Made by a program: the position numbers and the translations under genes. Positions 1 through 9,149 of a DNA stretch of 64,000 nt are shown here, piece by piece. The DNA lies in contig NZ_CP029462.1 in NCBI RefSeq assembly GCF_003367905.1, forward strand, positions 1,550,001 through 1,614,000, read 5' to 3'. The notes beneath the pieces were generated by a model. It ran no database searches. It worked only from the letters and a program-made list of their open reading frames with translations, and was not told where the DNA came from. How positions within the stretch are numbered: the first letter of the stretch is position 1; every line of letters begins with the position of its first letter. The DNA comes from Megasphaera stantonii. Its GTDB lineage: Bacteria > Bacillota > Negativicutes > Veillonellales > Megasphaeraceae.

Positions 1-39
1 CTATGCATATCCTGATAACGGTCTTAAACAGGGACGACC

Positions 40-870
40 TTATCGTATCAGGCGGGACAGGCAGGGTTCGAACTGGACGCCTTCGCGGTAGTCCGAGCCG
101 GAGCGGTAGGTGTACTCGATGGCGCAGCTGACGAAATCCATGGCCTGCAGCACGGCTTCGTGGAGCGACGCGCCGTTCATCGTCGCGCCGGTCAGGACGC
201 TGGCGAAGAGGTCGCCGGTGCCGCAGGTGCTGAAGGGGATGCGGGGCGTTGTGCTTTCGTCGAAGGTGGCCGTAGCCGCGTCGTAGCTGGCGACTTTGAT
301 TTCTTCGTTCGGAGCGGGCACGCTGGTGACGACGATTTTCTGCGGGCCCAGCTCGGCCAGTCCGCTGCATACTTCCCGGATGCGCTGGGTATTGGGAACT
401 GTTTCGTCGAAGGACGTGCCCAGCAGCAGGCAGGCTTCCGTATAGTTCGGCGTGATGATAGTCGCGCGGCTGACGAGCTTTTTCATTTCCGTGATGATAT
501 CCGGCGTAAAGACGGGGTACAGGACGCCGTTGTCGGCCATGGCCGGGTCGACGACGATCAGCGTATCTTCGCTGGCGAAGCGGCGGATGGCGTCGGTTAC
601 GATGGCGATTTGGCCGGCGTCGGCCAGAAAGCCGCTGTAGATGGCGTCGTAGGAAAGGCCCAGCTCCTGCCATTTATCCATAAAGCCGTTCATATGGGGC
701 GTAAAATCGGAAAAGGTGTAGTTTCCGTAGGTAAGATTATTGCTGAACATGGCCGTCGGAAAGGGACATACCTGGATTCCCATGGCGGAAATGACGGGAA
801 TGGCGGCAGTCAGGGAACAGCGGCCGAAGGAACACATGTCGTGAATTGCAAGTACTCGTTTGGTTGCCAT
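40..870 (-). CDS. pdxY: pyridoxamine/pyridoxine kinase (PdxY/PdxK type)
   Basis: This ribokinase-fold enzyme (276 aa) phosphorylates pyridoxal, pyridoxamine or pyridoxine with ATP in the vitamin B6 salvage pathway in the cytoplasm. The N-terminus has the family's 'AIHDMCSFGRCS' substrate-site segment, and near the C-terminus 'CGTGDLFAS' gives the anion hole and catalytic Asp (D220). The start is set at 870 because GAGGAGG lies about 9 nt upstream. A longer frame to 906 exists but has no ribosome binding site. The gene runs divergently from the NUDIX gene. Substrate preference between pyridoxal and pyridoxamine cannot be read from the sequence; the family call is firm. Confidence 0.88.
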   Translation of the reverse strand: MATKRVLAIHDMCSFGRCSLTAAIPVISAMGIQVCPFPTAMFSNNLTYGNYTFSDFTPHMNGFMDKWQELGLSYDAIYSGFLADAGQIAIVTDAIRRFASEDTLIVVDPAMADNGVLYPVFTPDIITEMKKLVSRATIITPNYTEACLLLGTSFDETVPNTQRIREVCSGLAELGPQKIVVTSVPAPNEEIKVASYDAATATFDESTTPRIPFSTCGTGDLFASVLTGATMNGASLHEAVLQAMDFVSCAIEYTYRSGSDYREGVQFEPCLSRLIR

Positions 871-1041
871 AAATATCGCGCCTCCTCGCATAAACTGTAT
901 ACCCATTTTACCGCATTATCTGGCAGGAGTAAATGAGACAGATAGGGGCGATTCTGTATTCTTTGCGGCCAATCTACTCGCGGCGTCTGTCCTATGATAT
1001 AATAACAGAAAATCTGTTGGCATGGAGATGGAGGAATTAGG

Positions 1042-1497
1042 ATGGCCCAAGAGGAACGGGTAATTATGGGACTGAGCGTAAAAGCCATGGTATTTTTTGA
1101 AGGGCGGTTGCTGCTGCTGCAGAAAAACGACGCCGAAGGGCTCCACCACTGGGAATTTCCCGGCGGCGGCCTGCACTTTACGGAGGATTTCGAAGCCGGC
1201 CTGCGCCGGGAGGTGCAGGAGGAAACGGGGCTGACTGTGGATCTCGAAGCGCCTGTCGGCATTTGGAGCTACCAGAAGCGGGACGGCCAGTTTTTAAACG
1301 GCGTCATCTTTTCGGCCCTGGCAGACAGCGGCGACGTCGTCTTGTCGGACGAGCACCTGGCCTATCGCTGGGTGTCGTCGGAAGAGTTTCACACCTACCG
1401 GATTCACGGCTCCCTGCGGCGGTCCCTGCGGCAGATGAAGGGCTTTGCTTACGAGCGGAGCTACGAGCTGCTGCGCGATTTTTTAGCGATCGATTGA
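1042..1497 (+). CDS. NUDIX hydrolase
   Basis: Small (151 aa) NUDIX-fold hydrolase. The full Nudix box (G-x5-E-x7-REUxEExGU) is at residues 42-64, with R56-E57, E60-E61 and G63 intact, so Mg-dependent pyrophosphohydrolase activity on a nucleoside diphosphate derivative is expected. GGAGG just upstream supports this start; a second Met at residue 9 is possible. It ends 10 nt before the decarboxylase-like gene and probably shares a transcript with it. A TATAAT at 998-1003 is a possible -10 without a good -35. The substrate is not predictable from sequence. Confidence 0.85.
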   Translation: MAQEERVIMGLSVKAMVFFEGRLLLLQKNDAEGLHHWEFPGGGLHFTEDFEAGLRREVQEETGLTVDLEAPVGIWSYQKRDGQFLNGVIFSALADSGDVVLSDEHLAYRWVSSEEFHTYRIHGSLRRSLRQMKGFAYERSYELLRDFLAID

Positions 1498-1507
1498 GGA
1501 GATGCAA

Positions 1508-2974
1508 ATGGATAGAAAGAGACAGGAACGGGCTCCCTTTATCGAGGCCCTGGAAGCCTACTGCCGGCTGGGCATGACGCCCTTTCACACGCCGGGGCAC
1601 AAGGGCGGGCGGAGCAGCTCAGCGTATCAGCGCGGCCTGTTCGGCGACGCCCTGCGCCGCGATTTGGGGCTGATGTATGCGCTGGACGATTTGTTCCAGC
1701 CCGAAGGGCCGCTGAAGGAGGCTATGGAGCTGGCGGCAGACCTATACGGCGCGGGACGGACCTTCTTTTCCGTCAACGGCACGACGGCCTGCATTGAAGC
1801 CATGATACTGGCTGTCTGCCGACGCGGCGATTATATCATCATTCCGCGGGAGGCCCACCGGTCGGTCATGGGCGGCCTCATACTGAGCGGCGCCATACCG
1901 GTGTACATGGAGAGCCGCTTTGCAGAAAAAGAGCAAATTTCTTTGGGACCCGATCTGGAAAGCTTGCAGGCCGCCATTGCCGCCTGCCCGCAGGCCAAGG
2001 CCGTCTTGTTTACCTACCCGACGTACGACGGCGTTGCCGGAAATCTGGAGGAAATGGCCCGCTATGCCCATGAGCAGGGGATGTTCGTCCTCGTCGACGA
2101 AGCCCACGGGGCTCACTTGCCCTTTTGCGGCGATTTGCCGAAGGATGCCTTATCCTGCGGCGCCGACTGCACGGCTCAGAGCACCCATAAGCTGACGGGC
2201 TCCCTGACGCAGACGTCTATGCTCCACTGCCGCCGCGCCTTTCCCCTGACGGATAAGGTCGCCGCGGCCATGGCCCTCGTCCAGTCCACGAGCCCCCATT
2301 ACTGGTTTTTGGCCTCCCTGGACAGCGCCCGCCGGCAGCTGGCCCTCCATGGGACGGAACTCATCGGGCAGGCGGTGTCACTGGCCCGCAAGGTGCGTTC
2401 GGAACTCAACGGCATAGACGGCCTGTATTCCTTCGGGACAGAAATCACCGCCTACGACGCCGTCGGGGCCTTCGACGAGACGAAGGTGACTATCGATTTC
2501 TCCGGCTTGGGGATGGACGGCAGGCAGGCTGAAAAACTGTTGCGGCAGGAGGGCGTCGAGGCGGAGCTGACGGCAGGGAATCACGTGCTGGCCCTTATCA
2601 CGATGGGCGACGACGAAGAGTCGGCCCGGACGCTGTGCCGGGCGTGCCGCCGCGTCGCCGAAGGACAAGCGGGACGGACGGCAGGAACCAGTCATCGGAT
2701 GGCGGAGCTGCCCCTGCCGGTCCCCCGCGTCGTCGTGCCGCCCCAGGAGGCCTGGAATGCCGAGACGGAGGCCGTGCCCTTTGCCGAGTCTTTGGGACGC
2801 GTCGCCGCCGAGACGGTGACCTTCTATCCGCCGGGCATTCCCGCCGTCGGGCTGGGAGAAGAGATTACGGCCGACGTCATGATATATATAAAGGAAAAAT
2901 TAGCGCGAGGCTATAGTCCCAACGGCCCGGCCGACGGGACCCTCGGCACGATTCGCGTGATCAAAGAAGGATAA
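1508..2974 (+). CDS. Orn/Lys/Arg decarboxylase family PLP protein
   Basis: Fold-type I PLP enzyme (488 aa) of the Orn/Lys/Arg decarboxylase major-domain family, like the YaaO/SpeA-type genes that sit before tmk in many Firmicutes. The N-terminus has the diagnostic 'HTPGHKGG', and the PLP lysine is K228 in 'STHKLTGS'. A shorter C-terminal decarboxylase domain follows, with 'PPGIP' near the end. The ATG at 1508 is chosen because the GAGGAG at 1496-1501 is 6 nt away; an ATG at 1502 abuts the ribosome site. The neighbouring tmk-holB order is conserved in Firmicutes. Whether it decarboxylates arginine, lysine or ornithine is undetermined. Confidence 0.85.
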   Translation: MDRKRQERAPFIEALEAYCRLGMTPFHTPGHKGGRSSSAYQRGLFGDALRRDLGLMYALDDLFQPEGPLKEAMELAADLYGAGRTFFSVNGTTACIEAMILAVCRRGDYIIIPREAHRSVMGGLILSGAIPVYMESRFAEKEQISLGPDLESLQAAIAACPQAKAVLFTYPTYDGVAGNLEEMARYAHEQGMFVLVDEAHGAHLPFCGDLPKDALSCGADCTAQSTHKLTGSLTQTSMLHCRRAFPLTDKVAAAMALVQSTSPHYWFLASLDSARRQLALHGTELIGQAVSLARKVRSELNGIDGLYSFGTEITAYDAVGAFDETKVTIDFSGLGMDGRQAEKLLRQEGVEAELTAGNHVLALITMGDDEESARTLCRACRRVAEGQAGRTAGTSHRMAELPLPVPRVVVPPQEAWNAETEAVPFAESLGRVAAETVTFYPPGIPAVGLGEEITADVMIYIKEKLARGYSPNGPADGTLGTIRVIKEG

Positions 2975-2979
2975 TAGAT

Positions 2980-3654
2980 ATGAGAGGAAAATTGATTATC
3001 ATCGAAGGCGGCGACGGCAGCGGCAAGGCGACGCAGACGGCTATGCTCGTCGAGCGGCTGGCGGCGGAAGGCCGGCCGGTGCGGTCCGTCAGCTTTCCCG
3101 ATTACGACAGCGATTCCAGCGCCCTGGTCAAGATGTACCTGCGCGGCGACTTCGGCGGCGACGCCGACGGGGTCAACCCCTATGCGGCTTCGGCCTTTTA
3201 CGCCGTCGACCGCTTCGCGTCGTACCAGACGCAGTGGAAATCGTTTCTGCAGGACGGCGGCATCGTCGTCGCCGACCGCTATACGACGAGCAACATGCTG
3301 TATCAGATGATTAAAATAGACGACGCGGCGGCGCAGGAGGCCTACCTGGACTGGCTGTGGGATTTCGAGTTCGGCAAGCTGGGCCTGCCCGAGCCGGACA
3401 TGGTCGTTCTCCTGGACGTGCCCCTGGCGGTGACGGAGCGGCTCATGGCCGGCCGGACGGGAAAGACCGGCGGACGCACGGGCGACATCCACGAGAAAAA
3501 CGAAGGCTTCCTGCGGAAGTGCCACGACGCCTACGACGTGCTGGCGAAGCGGTACGGCTGGCAGCGCATTGCCTGCGCCGACGGCCTTGCGATGCGCACG
3601 CCTGAGGCGATTTGCGACGACGTGTACGAGGCCGTCCGGGCCTTGTGGAAATAG
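2980..3654 (+). CDS. tmk: thymidylate kinase
   Basis: dTMP kinase (224 aa) makes dTDP from dTMP and ATP for DNA synthesis. The P-loop 'GGDGSGKATQ' lies near residue 10, a 'DRY' substrate motif follows 'IVVADRYTTSNM', and a flexible lid with arginines and glycines lies at about 145-165. It is slightly longer than the usual 205-215 aa. It starts 5 nt after the decarboxylase-like gene with AAGGATAA upstream, so the two are co-transcribed. A terminator follows it, which separates it from holB. Confidence 0.92.
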   Translation: MRGKLIIIEGGDGSGKATQTAMLVERLAAEGRPVRSVSFPDYDSDSSALVKMYLRGDFGGDADGVNPYAASAFYAVDRFASYQTQWKSFLQDGGIVVADRYTTSNMLYQMIKIDDAAAQEAYLDWLWDFEFGKLGLPEPDMVVLLDVPLAVTERLMAGRTGKTGGRTGDIHEKNEGFLRKCHDAYDVLAKRYGWQRIACADGLAMRTPEAICDDVYEAVRALWK

Positions 3655-3676
3655 GGGGCCGGAAACGGCTGAATTT

Positions 3677-3711
3677 GGCGGTGAACCTAGACTTTACCGC
3701 CATTTTTTTTT
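3677..3711 (+). terminator. intrinsic terminator after tmk
   Basis: A 9-bp stem (3677-3685 with 3693-3701, one G-U pair) with a 7-nt loop is followed by a run of T at 3703-3711. It ends the NUDIX-decarboxylase-tmk transcript. Confidence 0.8.
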
Positions 3712-3716
3712 ATAAT
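3688..3716 (+). promoter_or_regulatory. predicted sigma70 promoter for holB operon
   Basis: TAGACT (3688-3693), 17-nt spacer, TATAAT (3711-3716). It overlaps the tmk terminator and would start transcription about 35 nt before holB. The -35 matches 4 of 6 consensus bases. Confidence 0.45.
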
Positions 3717-3757
3717 AAATTAGTTAAGATGATTTTTCCGGCGACAGGAGGCAGGCC

Positions 3758-4747
3758 ATGTACGAGCAGTATTTTCAGGATATTATCGGCCACGGCGCCA
3801 TCAAGGAGCGGCTGATCCGCCTGCTGGAAAAGGACCGCCTGCCTCACGCCATGATTTTTGCCGGTCCGTCCGGCGTCGGCAAGACGATGATGGCCTTTGC
3901 CGTCGCGTCGGCCCTGGCCGGCCGCCGCGTCTTTGCCGGTCAGGACATGAAAGGCGACGGGCCCTTCGCGGCCGACGGCGACGAGGCCTATTACGTAGCG
4001 CCGCAGGGGGCGATGCTGAAGGTGGACCAGTTCCGCCAGCTTCAAAGCCGCCTGATACTGCAGGGACGGGTCGGCTGCATGCGGGTCTGCATCATCGACC
4101 ACGTAGAGACGATGAACGCCGAGTTTGCCAACCGCATGCTGAAAATATTGGAAGAACCGCCGCAGGGCGTCTGCTTCATCCTCGTGACGGACCAGCCGTC
4201 TCTGCTGCTGCCGACGATCGTGTCCCGCTGCGCTGAGATCGCTTTTGAGCCCGTCGGCGACGCGGAGCTGACGGAAGGGCTCCTTCGCCTGCGCGGCGGC
4301 CGGCCTGCCGACTACGAGCAGGCCGTGGCCTGGGGCGGCGGCATCGTCCAGTCCGTCCTGGCCCATCTGGACGGCGGCGGGGGTGAGGAGGCGGCGCGGG
4401 CCCTGGAATTTCTCCGCATCGCGGCGACGCACCGCTGCCCCTACGCCAAGTGGCTGTCCGTCTGCGCCGATATGACCGAAACGGAAACGATAGAAACGCT
4501 GCGTTGGGCCGGCATGTTCCTGCGGGATATGGCTGTGCTGCGCAGCGGCGCCGAGCCGTCATTGTTGCGGCTGAAACGGCATACCGAAGACATGATGAAG
4601 CTCATGACCTATTGGACAGACGAGGCCATATTCGCCATGCTCCGGGCCTTCGACGAAGGCATGGAAGCGGCAGGCCGCCACGTCAATACGCGCCTTGTAT
4701 GGGATTACGTCTGTATACAGTGCATACAGGCCAAAGGAGGTATTTAG
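3758..4747 (+). CDS. holB: DNA polymerase III delta' subunit
   Basis: Clamp-loader subunit delta' (329 aa), part of the complex that loads the sliding clamp. Walker A 'GPSGVGKT' is at residues 36-43. The AAA+ core continues through 'RMLKILEEPPQG' and the 'SRC' sensor-1 region. The zinc-binding cysteine cluster usual between Walker A and the 'K-V-D-x-(V/I)-R' segment is not present: the stretch at about residues 55-75 has no cysteine. The gene lies in the standard tmk-holB-ricT order and directly abuts ricT. Function is assigned with high confidence from family and context. Confidence 0.92.
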   Translation: MYEQYFQDIIGHGAIKERLIRLLEKDRLPHAMIFAGPSGVGKTMMAFAVASALAGRRVFAGQDMKGDGPFAADGDEAYYVAPQGAMLKVDQFRQLQSRLILQGRVGCMRVCIIDHVETMNAEFANRMLKILEEPPQGVCFILVTDQPSLLLPTIVSRCAEIAFEPVGDAELTEGLLRLRGGRPADYEQAVAWGGGIVQSVLAHLDGGGGEEAARALEFLRIAATHRCPYAKWLSVCADMTETETIETLRWAGMFLRDMAVLRSGAEPSLLRLKRHTEDMMKLMTYWTDEAIFAMLRAFDEGMEAAGRHVNTRLVWDYVCIQCIQAKGGI

Positions 4748-5587
4748 TTGATAGTAGTAGGTATACGATTTAAACCTGCTGGTAAGATATATTATTTCGA
4801 TCCGACGGGCATCCCCCTGGATTTGGAAGACGGCGTCATCGTCGAGACGGCCCGGGGCATGGAATACGGCTCCGTCGTCATCGCCCCGCGCAGCGTCGAC
4901 TCGGCCGAGGTGGTGCAGCCCTTGAAGCCGATCATCCGGAAGGCCACGGCCAAGGACCTGCGCCAGGTAGAACGCAACAAAGAGCGGGAAAAGAAAGCCT
5001 TCGGCATCTGCCAGGAAAAAATTGCCAAGCATAAGCTGCCCATGAAGCTCATCGACGTGGACTACACCTTCGACATGGGCAAGATCATATTCTTTTTTAC
5101 GGCCGACGGGCGCATCGACTTCCGCGAGCTGGTCCGCGATTTGGCCGCCGTGTTCCGCACCCGCATCGAGCTGCGCCAGATAGGCCTGCGCGACGAAGCG
5201 AAGATGGTCGGCGGCATCGGCTGCTGCGGCCGGCCCCTGTGCTGCGCCACCTTCCTGGGCGATTTCAAGCCCGTGTCGATCCGCATGGCCAAGAGCCAGG
5301 GCATGAGCCTGAACCCGACGAAGATTTCCGGTATCTGCGGCCGCCTCATGTGCTGCCTGCGCTATGAAAACTCCCTGTACACGTCGGGCGAGCTGAAATG
5401 CGCAAGCTGCCAGCAGAAGGCGGAGCAGCAGAAGCCGCCGGCCGTAGGCCGCAAGGTCATTACCGACGAAGGGACGGGCACGGTCCTGCGGGTCCACATG
5501 AAGGACCACACCGTCAAGGTACAGCTGGAAAACGGCCATACCATCAACGTGTCCTGGTCCGACGTAGCGGAAGTGGAACATGACTGA
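4748..5587 (+). CDS. ricT: PSP1 domain protein RicT (YaaT)
   Basis: PSP1-family protein (279 aa), a subunit of the RicA-RicF-RicT complex that affects RNase Y-dependent mRNA maturation in Bacillus; its role here is inferred from that family. The TTG start immediately follows the holB stop and has AAAGGAGG 7 nt upstream, which settles the start. Two cysteine pairs, 'GCCGRPLCCA' and 'GRLMCCLR', are the known Fe-S ligand region of the family. Translation is probably coupled to holB and to trmN6, which overlaps its end by 8 nt. Confidence 0.9.
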   Translation: MIVVGIRFKPAGKIYYFDPTGIPLDLEDGVIVETARGMEYGSVVIAPRSVDSAEVVQPLKPIIRKATAKDLRQVERNKEREKKAFGICQEKIAKHKLPMKLIDVDYTFDMGKIIFFFTADGRIDFRELVRDLAAVFRTRIELRQIGLRDEAKMVGGIGCCGRPLCCATFLGDFKPVSIRMAKSQGMSLNPTKISGICGRLMCCLRYENSLYTSGELKCASCQQKAEQQKPPAVGRKVITDEGTGTVLRVHMKDHTVKVQLENGHTINVSWSDVAEVEHD

Positions 5588-6314
5588 CCTGCTGCGGCCC
5601 CACGAGCGCCTCGACGACCTCGTATTGGACGGCATGAAGCTCATCCAGCGGGACGACCAGTTCTGCTTTTCCATCGATACGGTGCTCTTGGCCCATTTCG
5701 GCCCGGTCCTGTGCGGCCCGGCCCTGGACCTGGGGACGGGGACGGCGGCCATTCCCCTCATCCTGACGGCCCGCGGCGCGGCGGACGTGACGGGCGTAGA
5801 GCTCAATCCGGTCATGGCCGACATCGCCCGCCGCAACGCGGCTCTCAACGGGCGGGACGACAGGATACGCATCGTCGAAGGCGACTACCGCCGCATTAAG
5901 GAATGGTCGCCCAGCGGCTATTACAGCGTCGTTTACGCCAACCCGCCGTACCGGGAAAAGAGCCGCGGCGCTTACAGCGAGGCCGACGGCATCCGCCGGG
6001 CCCGCCACGAAGAGACGGCTACCCTGGACGACGTGATGGAAGCCGTCAAATACGCCTTGAAATACCGGGGGCGGTTCCGCATGGTCCACATTACGGAACG
6101 GCTGACGGACATACTGGAATCCATGCGCCGCCACGACGTAGAGCCTAAGGTACTGCAGATGATTCACGGCCGGCCCGATAAAAAGGCCAAGCTGTTTCTC
6201 GTCGAAGGCGTCCGCGGCGGCAGCGCCGGCTTAGACGTACTGCCGCCCCTCGTCGTCCACGAAGCAGACGGCTCGTACAGCCGGGCCGTCCTGGATATGT
6301 ACGGCAAGGAATAG
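5580..6314 (+). CDS. trmN6: tRNA1(Val) adenine-37 N6-methyltransferase family
   Basis: SAM-dependent N6-adenine methyltransferase (244 aa) of the YfiC/YabB (TrmN6) family. The SAM-binding loop is 'DLGTGTAAIPL', and the catalytic 'NPPY' motif of N6-adenine methylases is present in 'YANPPYREK'. It overlaps ricT by 8 nt and precedes rsmI, as in other Firmicutes. The expected substrate is a tRNA anticodon-loop adenine, but the exact tRNA is inferred from the E. coli homologue. Confidence 0.87.
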   Translation: MTDLLRPHERLDDLVLDGMKLIQRDDQFCFSIDTVLLAHFGPVLCGPALDLGTGTAAIPLILTARGAADVTGVELNPVMADIARRNAALNGRDDRIRIVEGDYRRIKEWSPSGYYSVVYANPPYREKSRGAYSEADGIRRARHEETATLDDVMEAVKYALKYRGRFRMVHITERLTDILESMRRHDVEPKVLQMIHGRPDKKAKLFLVEGVRGGSAGLDVLPPLVVHEADGSYSRAVLDMYGKE

Positions 6315-6329
6315 GGGAAAGGAGATACG

Positions 6330-7175
6330 ATGGCTGAAGTTTTTCAAAAGGGAACGCTCTATTTATGCGCGACGCCCATAGGAAATTTGGAAGATATTAC
6401 GTACCGCGTCGTCCGCTGCCTGCGCGAGGCCGACGTCGTCGCCGCCGAAGACACGCGCCACACGAAGCAGCTTCTGGCGGCCTATGATATCGATACGCCC
6501 CTGACGAGCTATCATGAGCACAACAAGGCCGAAAAGGGGCCCCAGCTCATCGACCTGCTCCGCCAGGGGCAGATGGTGGCCCTGGTCAGCGACGCCGGCA
6601 TGCCGGCCATCTGCGACCCCGGCAGCGACCTCGTGCGGCTGGCTATCGAGGCCGGTATTCCCATCGTGCCCCTGCCCGGGGCCAACGCCGGCCTGACGGG
6701 CCTCATCGCGTCGGGCATGGACACGACGCAGTTTACTTTTATCGGATTTCTGCCCAAGACACAGAAGCATCGCCGGCCCGTGCTGGAGCGCGTGAAACAC
6801 TACGGCGGGACGCTCATCTTTTACGAAGCGCCCCACCGCATCCAGACGGTGCTCCGGGAGCTCCTGGACGTCCTGGGCGACCGGCAGGCCGTACTCTGCC
6901 GGGAACTGACCAAACGGTATGAACAATATATGCGCGGCCCCTTGAGCCAGGTGACGCAGGAGCTGGCCGAACAGGGCGCGCGCGGAGAATTTGTCATTCT
7001 CGTCGCCGGGGCGGCCGATTCGGAAGACGCGCCTGCCGGCGACGGCGATTACGCCGCCCAGGTCCGGGAACTCATGGATCAGGGCGTCGATAAAAAAGAA
7101 GCCGTCCGCATCGTAGCCAAGCGTTGCGGCGCGCCGAAACGCAGCGTCTATCAGGCTGCGCTCACGTTATCATAA
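6330..7175 (+). CDS. rsmI: 16S rRNA (cytidine-1402-2'-O)-methyltransferase
   Basis: RsmI (281 aa) 2'-O-methylates C1402 in the decoding centre of 16S rRNA. The tetrapyrrole-methylase fold is recognisable from 'YLCATPIGNLEDIT', 'AAEDTRHTKQLL', 'LVSDAGMPAICDPG' and 'PLPGANA', all in the expected order. The C-terminal third carries the short helical domain seen in the family. AAAGGAG lies 5 nt before the ATG. It is the last gene of the holB-ricT-trmN6-rsmI run before metG. Confidence 0.94.
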   Translation: MAEVFQKGTLYLCATPIGNLEDITYRVVRCLREADVVAAEDTRHTKQLLAAYDIDTPLTSYHEHNKAEKGPQLIDLLRQGQMVALVSDAGMPAICDPGSDLVRLAIEAGIPIVPLPGANAGLTGLIASGMDTTQFTFIGFLPKTQKHRRPVLERVKHYGGTLIFYEAPHRIQTVLRELLDVLGDRQAVLCRELTKRYEQYMRGPLSQVTQELAEQGARGEFVILVAGAADSEDAPAGDGDYAAQVRELMDQGVDKKEAVRIVAKRCGAPKRSVYQAALTLS

Positions 7176-7211
7176 GCCGGCTCATTTGCCGGTATAGGAG
7201 GAACAGAACTC

Positions 7212-9149
7212 ATGGCTGAAAAGAAGACCTATTACATTACGACTCCCATCTACTACCCCAGCGCCAAGCTGCACATCGGGCATACGTACTGCACGACCAT
7301 CGCCGACTCGCTGGCCCGTTTCCACCGCCTCCGCGGCGACGACGTCTTTTTCCTGACCGGCTCGGACGAACACGGCCAGAAAATCCAGCGTGCCGCCGAA
7401 GCCAAAGGCGTCAAACCTATCGAATACGTCGACGAAATCGTCGCCCTCTTCCAGCAGCTCTGGAAAAAGCTCAACATTTCCAACGACGACTTCATCCGCA
7501 CGACGGAAGAACGGCACGAAAAGGTCGTACAGAAGCTCATGCAGATTTCCTACGACAACGGCGACATCTACAAGGGCGAATACGCCGGCTGGTACTGCAC
7601 GCCCTGCGAATCCTTCTGGCCGGAAAACAAGCTGCCTGAAGGACAGCACATCTGCCCGGACTGCGGCCGTCCCCTTGAGCTGGTCAAGGAAGAAGCCTAC
7701 TTCCTGAAAATGAATAAATACGCCGACCGCTGGCTGAAATTCATCGAAGAAAATCCCGATTTCATCCAGCCCGAATCGCGGCGCAACGAAATGATCGCCT
7801 TCGTCAAGAGCGGCCTCGAAGACCTGTGCGTATCCCGCACGTCCTTCGACTGGGGCATCAAGGTACCCTGGGACCCGAAGCACGTCGTATACGTCTGGTT
7901 CGACGCCCTGGCAAACTACCTGACGGCGGCGGGTTACATCGACGACCCGGAAAAATTTGAAAAATTCTGGCCGGCCAACCTGCACCTCGTCGGCAAGGAA
8001 ATCGTCCGCTTCCATACGATCATCTGGCCGATCATGCTCATGAGCTGCGGCCTGCCCCTGCCGAAGAAGGTCTTTGGCCACGGCTGGCTCATCGTCGACG
8101 GCACGAAGATGAGCAAATCTTTGGGCAACGTCGTCGACCCCATTCCCCTCATCGAACGGTACGGGGCCGACGCCCTGCGCTACTACCTGCTCAAGGAAGT
8201 GCGCCTCGGCCAGGACGGCAACTTCTCCCTGCCGTCGTTCATCAACCGCATCAATTCCGATCTGGCCAACGACCTGGGCAACCTCCTGCAGCGCACCCTG
8301 GCCATGGTTGAAAAATACGAAGGCGGCGTCGCCGCCGGCCCGACGGTCAAAGAACCTGTCGACGACGAACTGGCAGCCTGCGCCGTCGAAACGGCCAAGC
8401 AGTTTGAAGCCCTCATGGACGACATGAAGATCAACGACGCCATCAACGACGTCTGGGGCCTCATCCGCCGCAGCAATAAATACATCGACGAAACGACGCC
8501 GTGGGTCCTGGCCAAAGACGAAGCCAAGGCCGAACGCCTCCAGACCGTCTTGTACAACCTCCTCGAATCGCTGCGGGTCATCGCCCTCCTCGTCAGCCCC
8601 TTCATCCCTGTCAGCGCCGCCGACATGTGGAAACAGCTCGGCCTGGCTGACTTCGACAAGGCCCTCCTTTCCGACGGCCAGACCTGGGGCGGCTATCCGG
8701 CCGGTACGAAGGTCTGCAAGGGCAATGCCCTCTTCCCGCGGTACGACTTGAAGGAAGAAATCGCTGAAGACGAAGCGGCTAAGAAGGCGGCCCAGGCCTG
8801 CCCGGCAGCGCAGGAACCGACGAAGCCGGAAATCTCCATCGACGATTTCGGCGCCGTAGATCTGCGCGTCGGCAAGGTCGTCGCCTGCGATAAGATTCCC
8901 AAGGCGAAAAAACTCCTGAAGCTGCAGATCGACCTCGGCACGGAAACGCGCCAAGTCGTCAGCGGCATTTCCCAGTACTACGAACCGCAGGACCTCGTCG
9001 GCAAGAGCGTCGTCGTCGTGACGAACTTGAAGCCCGTGAAGCTGTGCGGCGTCGAATCGAAGGGCATGATTTTGGCAGCCTCCGACGGCAATGGCAACCT
9101 GCAGGTCGTCTTCGCCGACGGCATGGCGCCGGGAAGCCGGGTGCGCTGA
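7212..9149 (+). CDS. metG: methionyl-tRNA synthetase
   Basis: Class I synthetase (645 aa) that charges tRNA-Met. 'LHIGH' is at residues 20-24 and 'KMSKS' near residue 300. A zinc knuckle with two CxxC pairs ('CTPC', 'CPDC') lies near 125-150. The anticodon-binding helical domain follows, and a C-terminal Trbp111-like tRNA-binding domain starts at 'IDDFGAVDLRVG' near residue 545. AGGAGG precedes the ATG. The stop TGA shares its A with the ATG of tatD, so the two genes are translationally coupled. Confidence 0.96.
   Translation: MAEKKTYYITTPIYYPSAKLHIGHTYCTTIADSLARFHRLRGDDVFFLTGSDEHGQKIQRAAEAKGVKPIEYVDEIVALFQQLWKKLNISNDDFIRTTEERHEKVVQKLMQISYDNGDIYKGEYAGWYCTPCESFWPENKLPEGQHICPDCGRPLELVKEEAYFLKMNKYADRWLKFIEENPDFIQPESRRNEMIAFVKSGLEDLCVSRTSFDWGIKVPWDPKHVVYVWFDALANYLTAAGYIDDPEKFEKFWPANLHLVGKEIVRFHTIIWPIMLMSCGLPLPKKVFGHGWLIVDGTKMSKSLGNVVDPIPLIERYGADALRYYLLKEVRLGQDGNFSLPSFINRINSDLANDLGNLLQRTLAMVEKYEGGVAAGPTVKEPVDDELAACAVETAKQFEALMDDMKINDAINDVWGLIRRSNKYIDETTPWVLAKDEAKAERLQTVLYNLLESLRVIALLVSPFIPVSAADMWKQLGLADFDKALLSDGQTWGGYPAGTKVCKGNALFPRYDLKEEIAEDEAAKKAAQACPAAQEPTKPEISIDDFGAVDLRVGKVVACDKIPKAKKLLKLQIDLGTETRQVVSGISQYYEPQDLVGKSVVVVTNLKPVKLCGVESKGMILAASDGNGNLQVVFADGMAPGSRVR

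Noticed and set aside
1-39. End of a gene at the left edge
   Set aside because: The 39 bases before the kinase stop show no motif or clear hairpin; too short to call.
7182-8954. 590-codon open frame antisense to metG
   Set aside because: It mirrors the third-position GC bias of metG, has no ribosome site or recognisable domain, and metG is certain.
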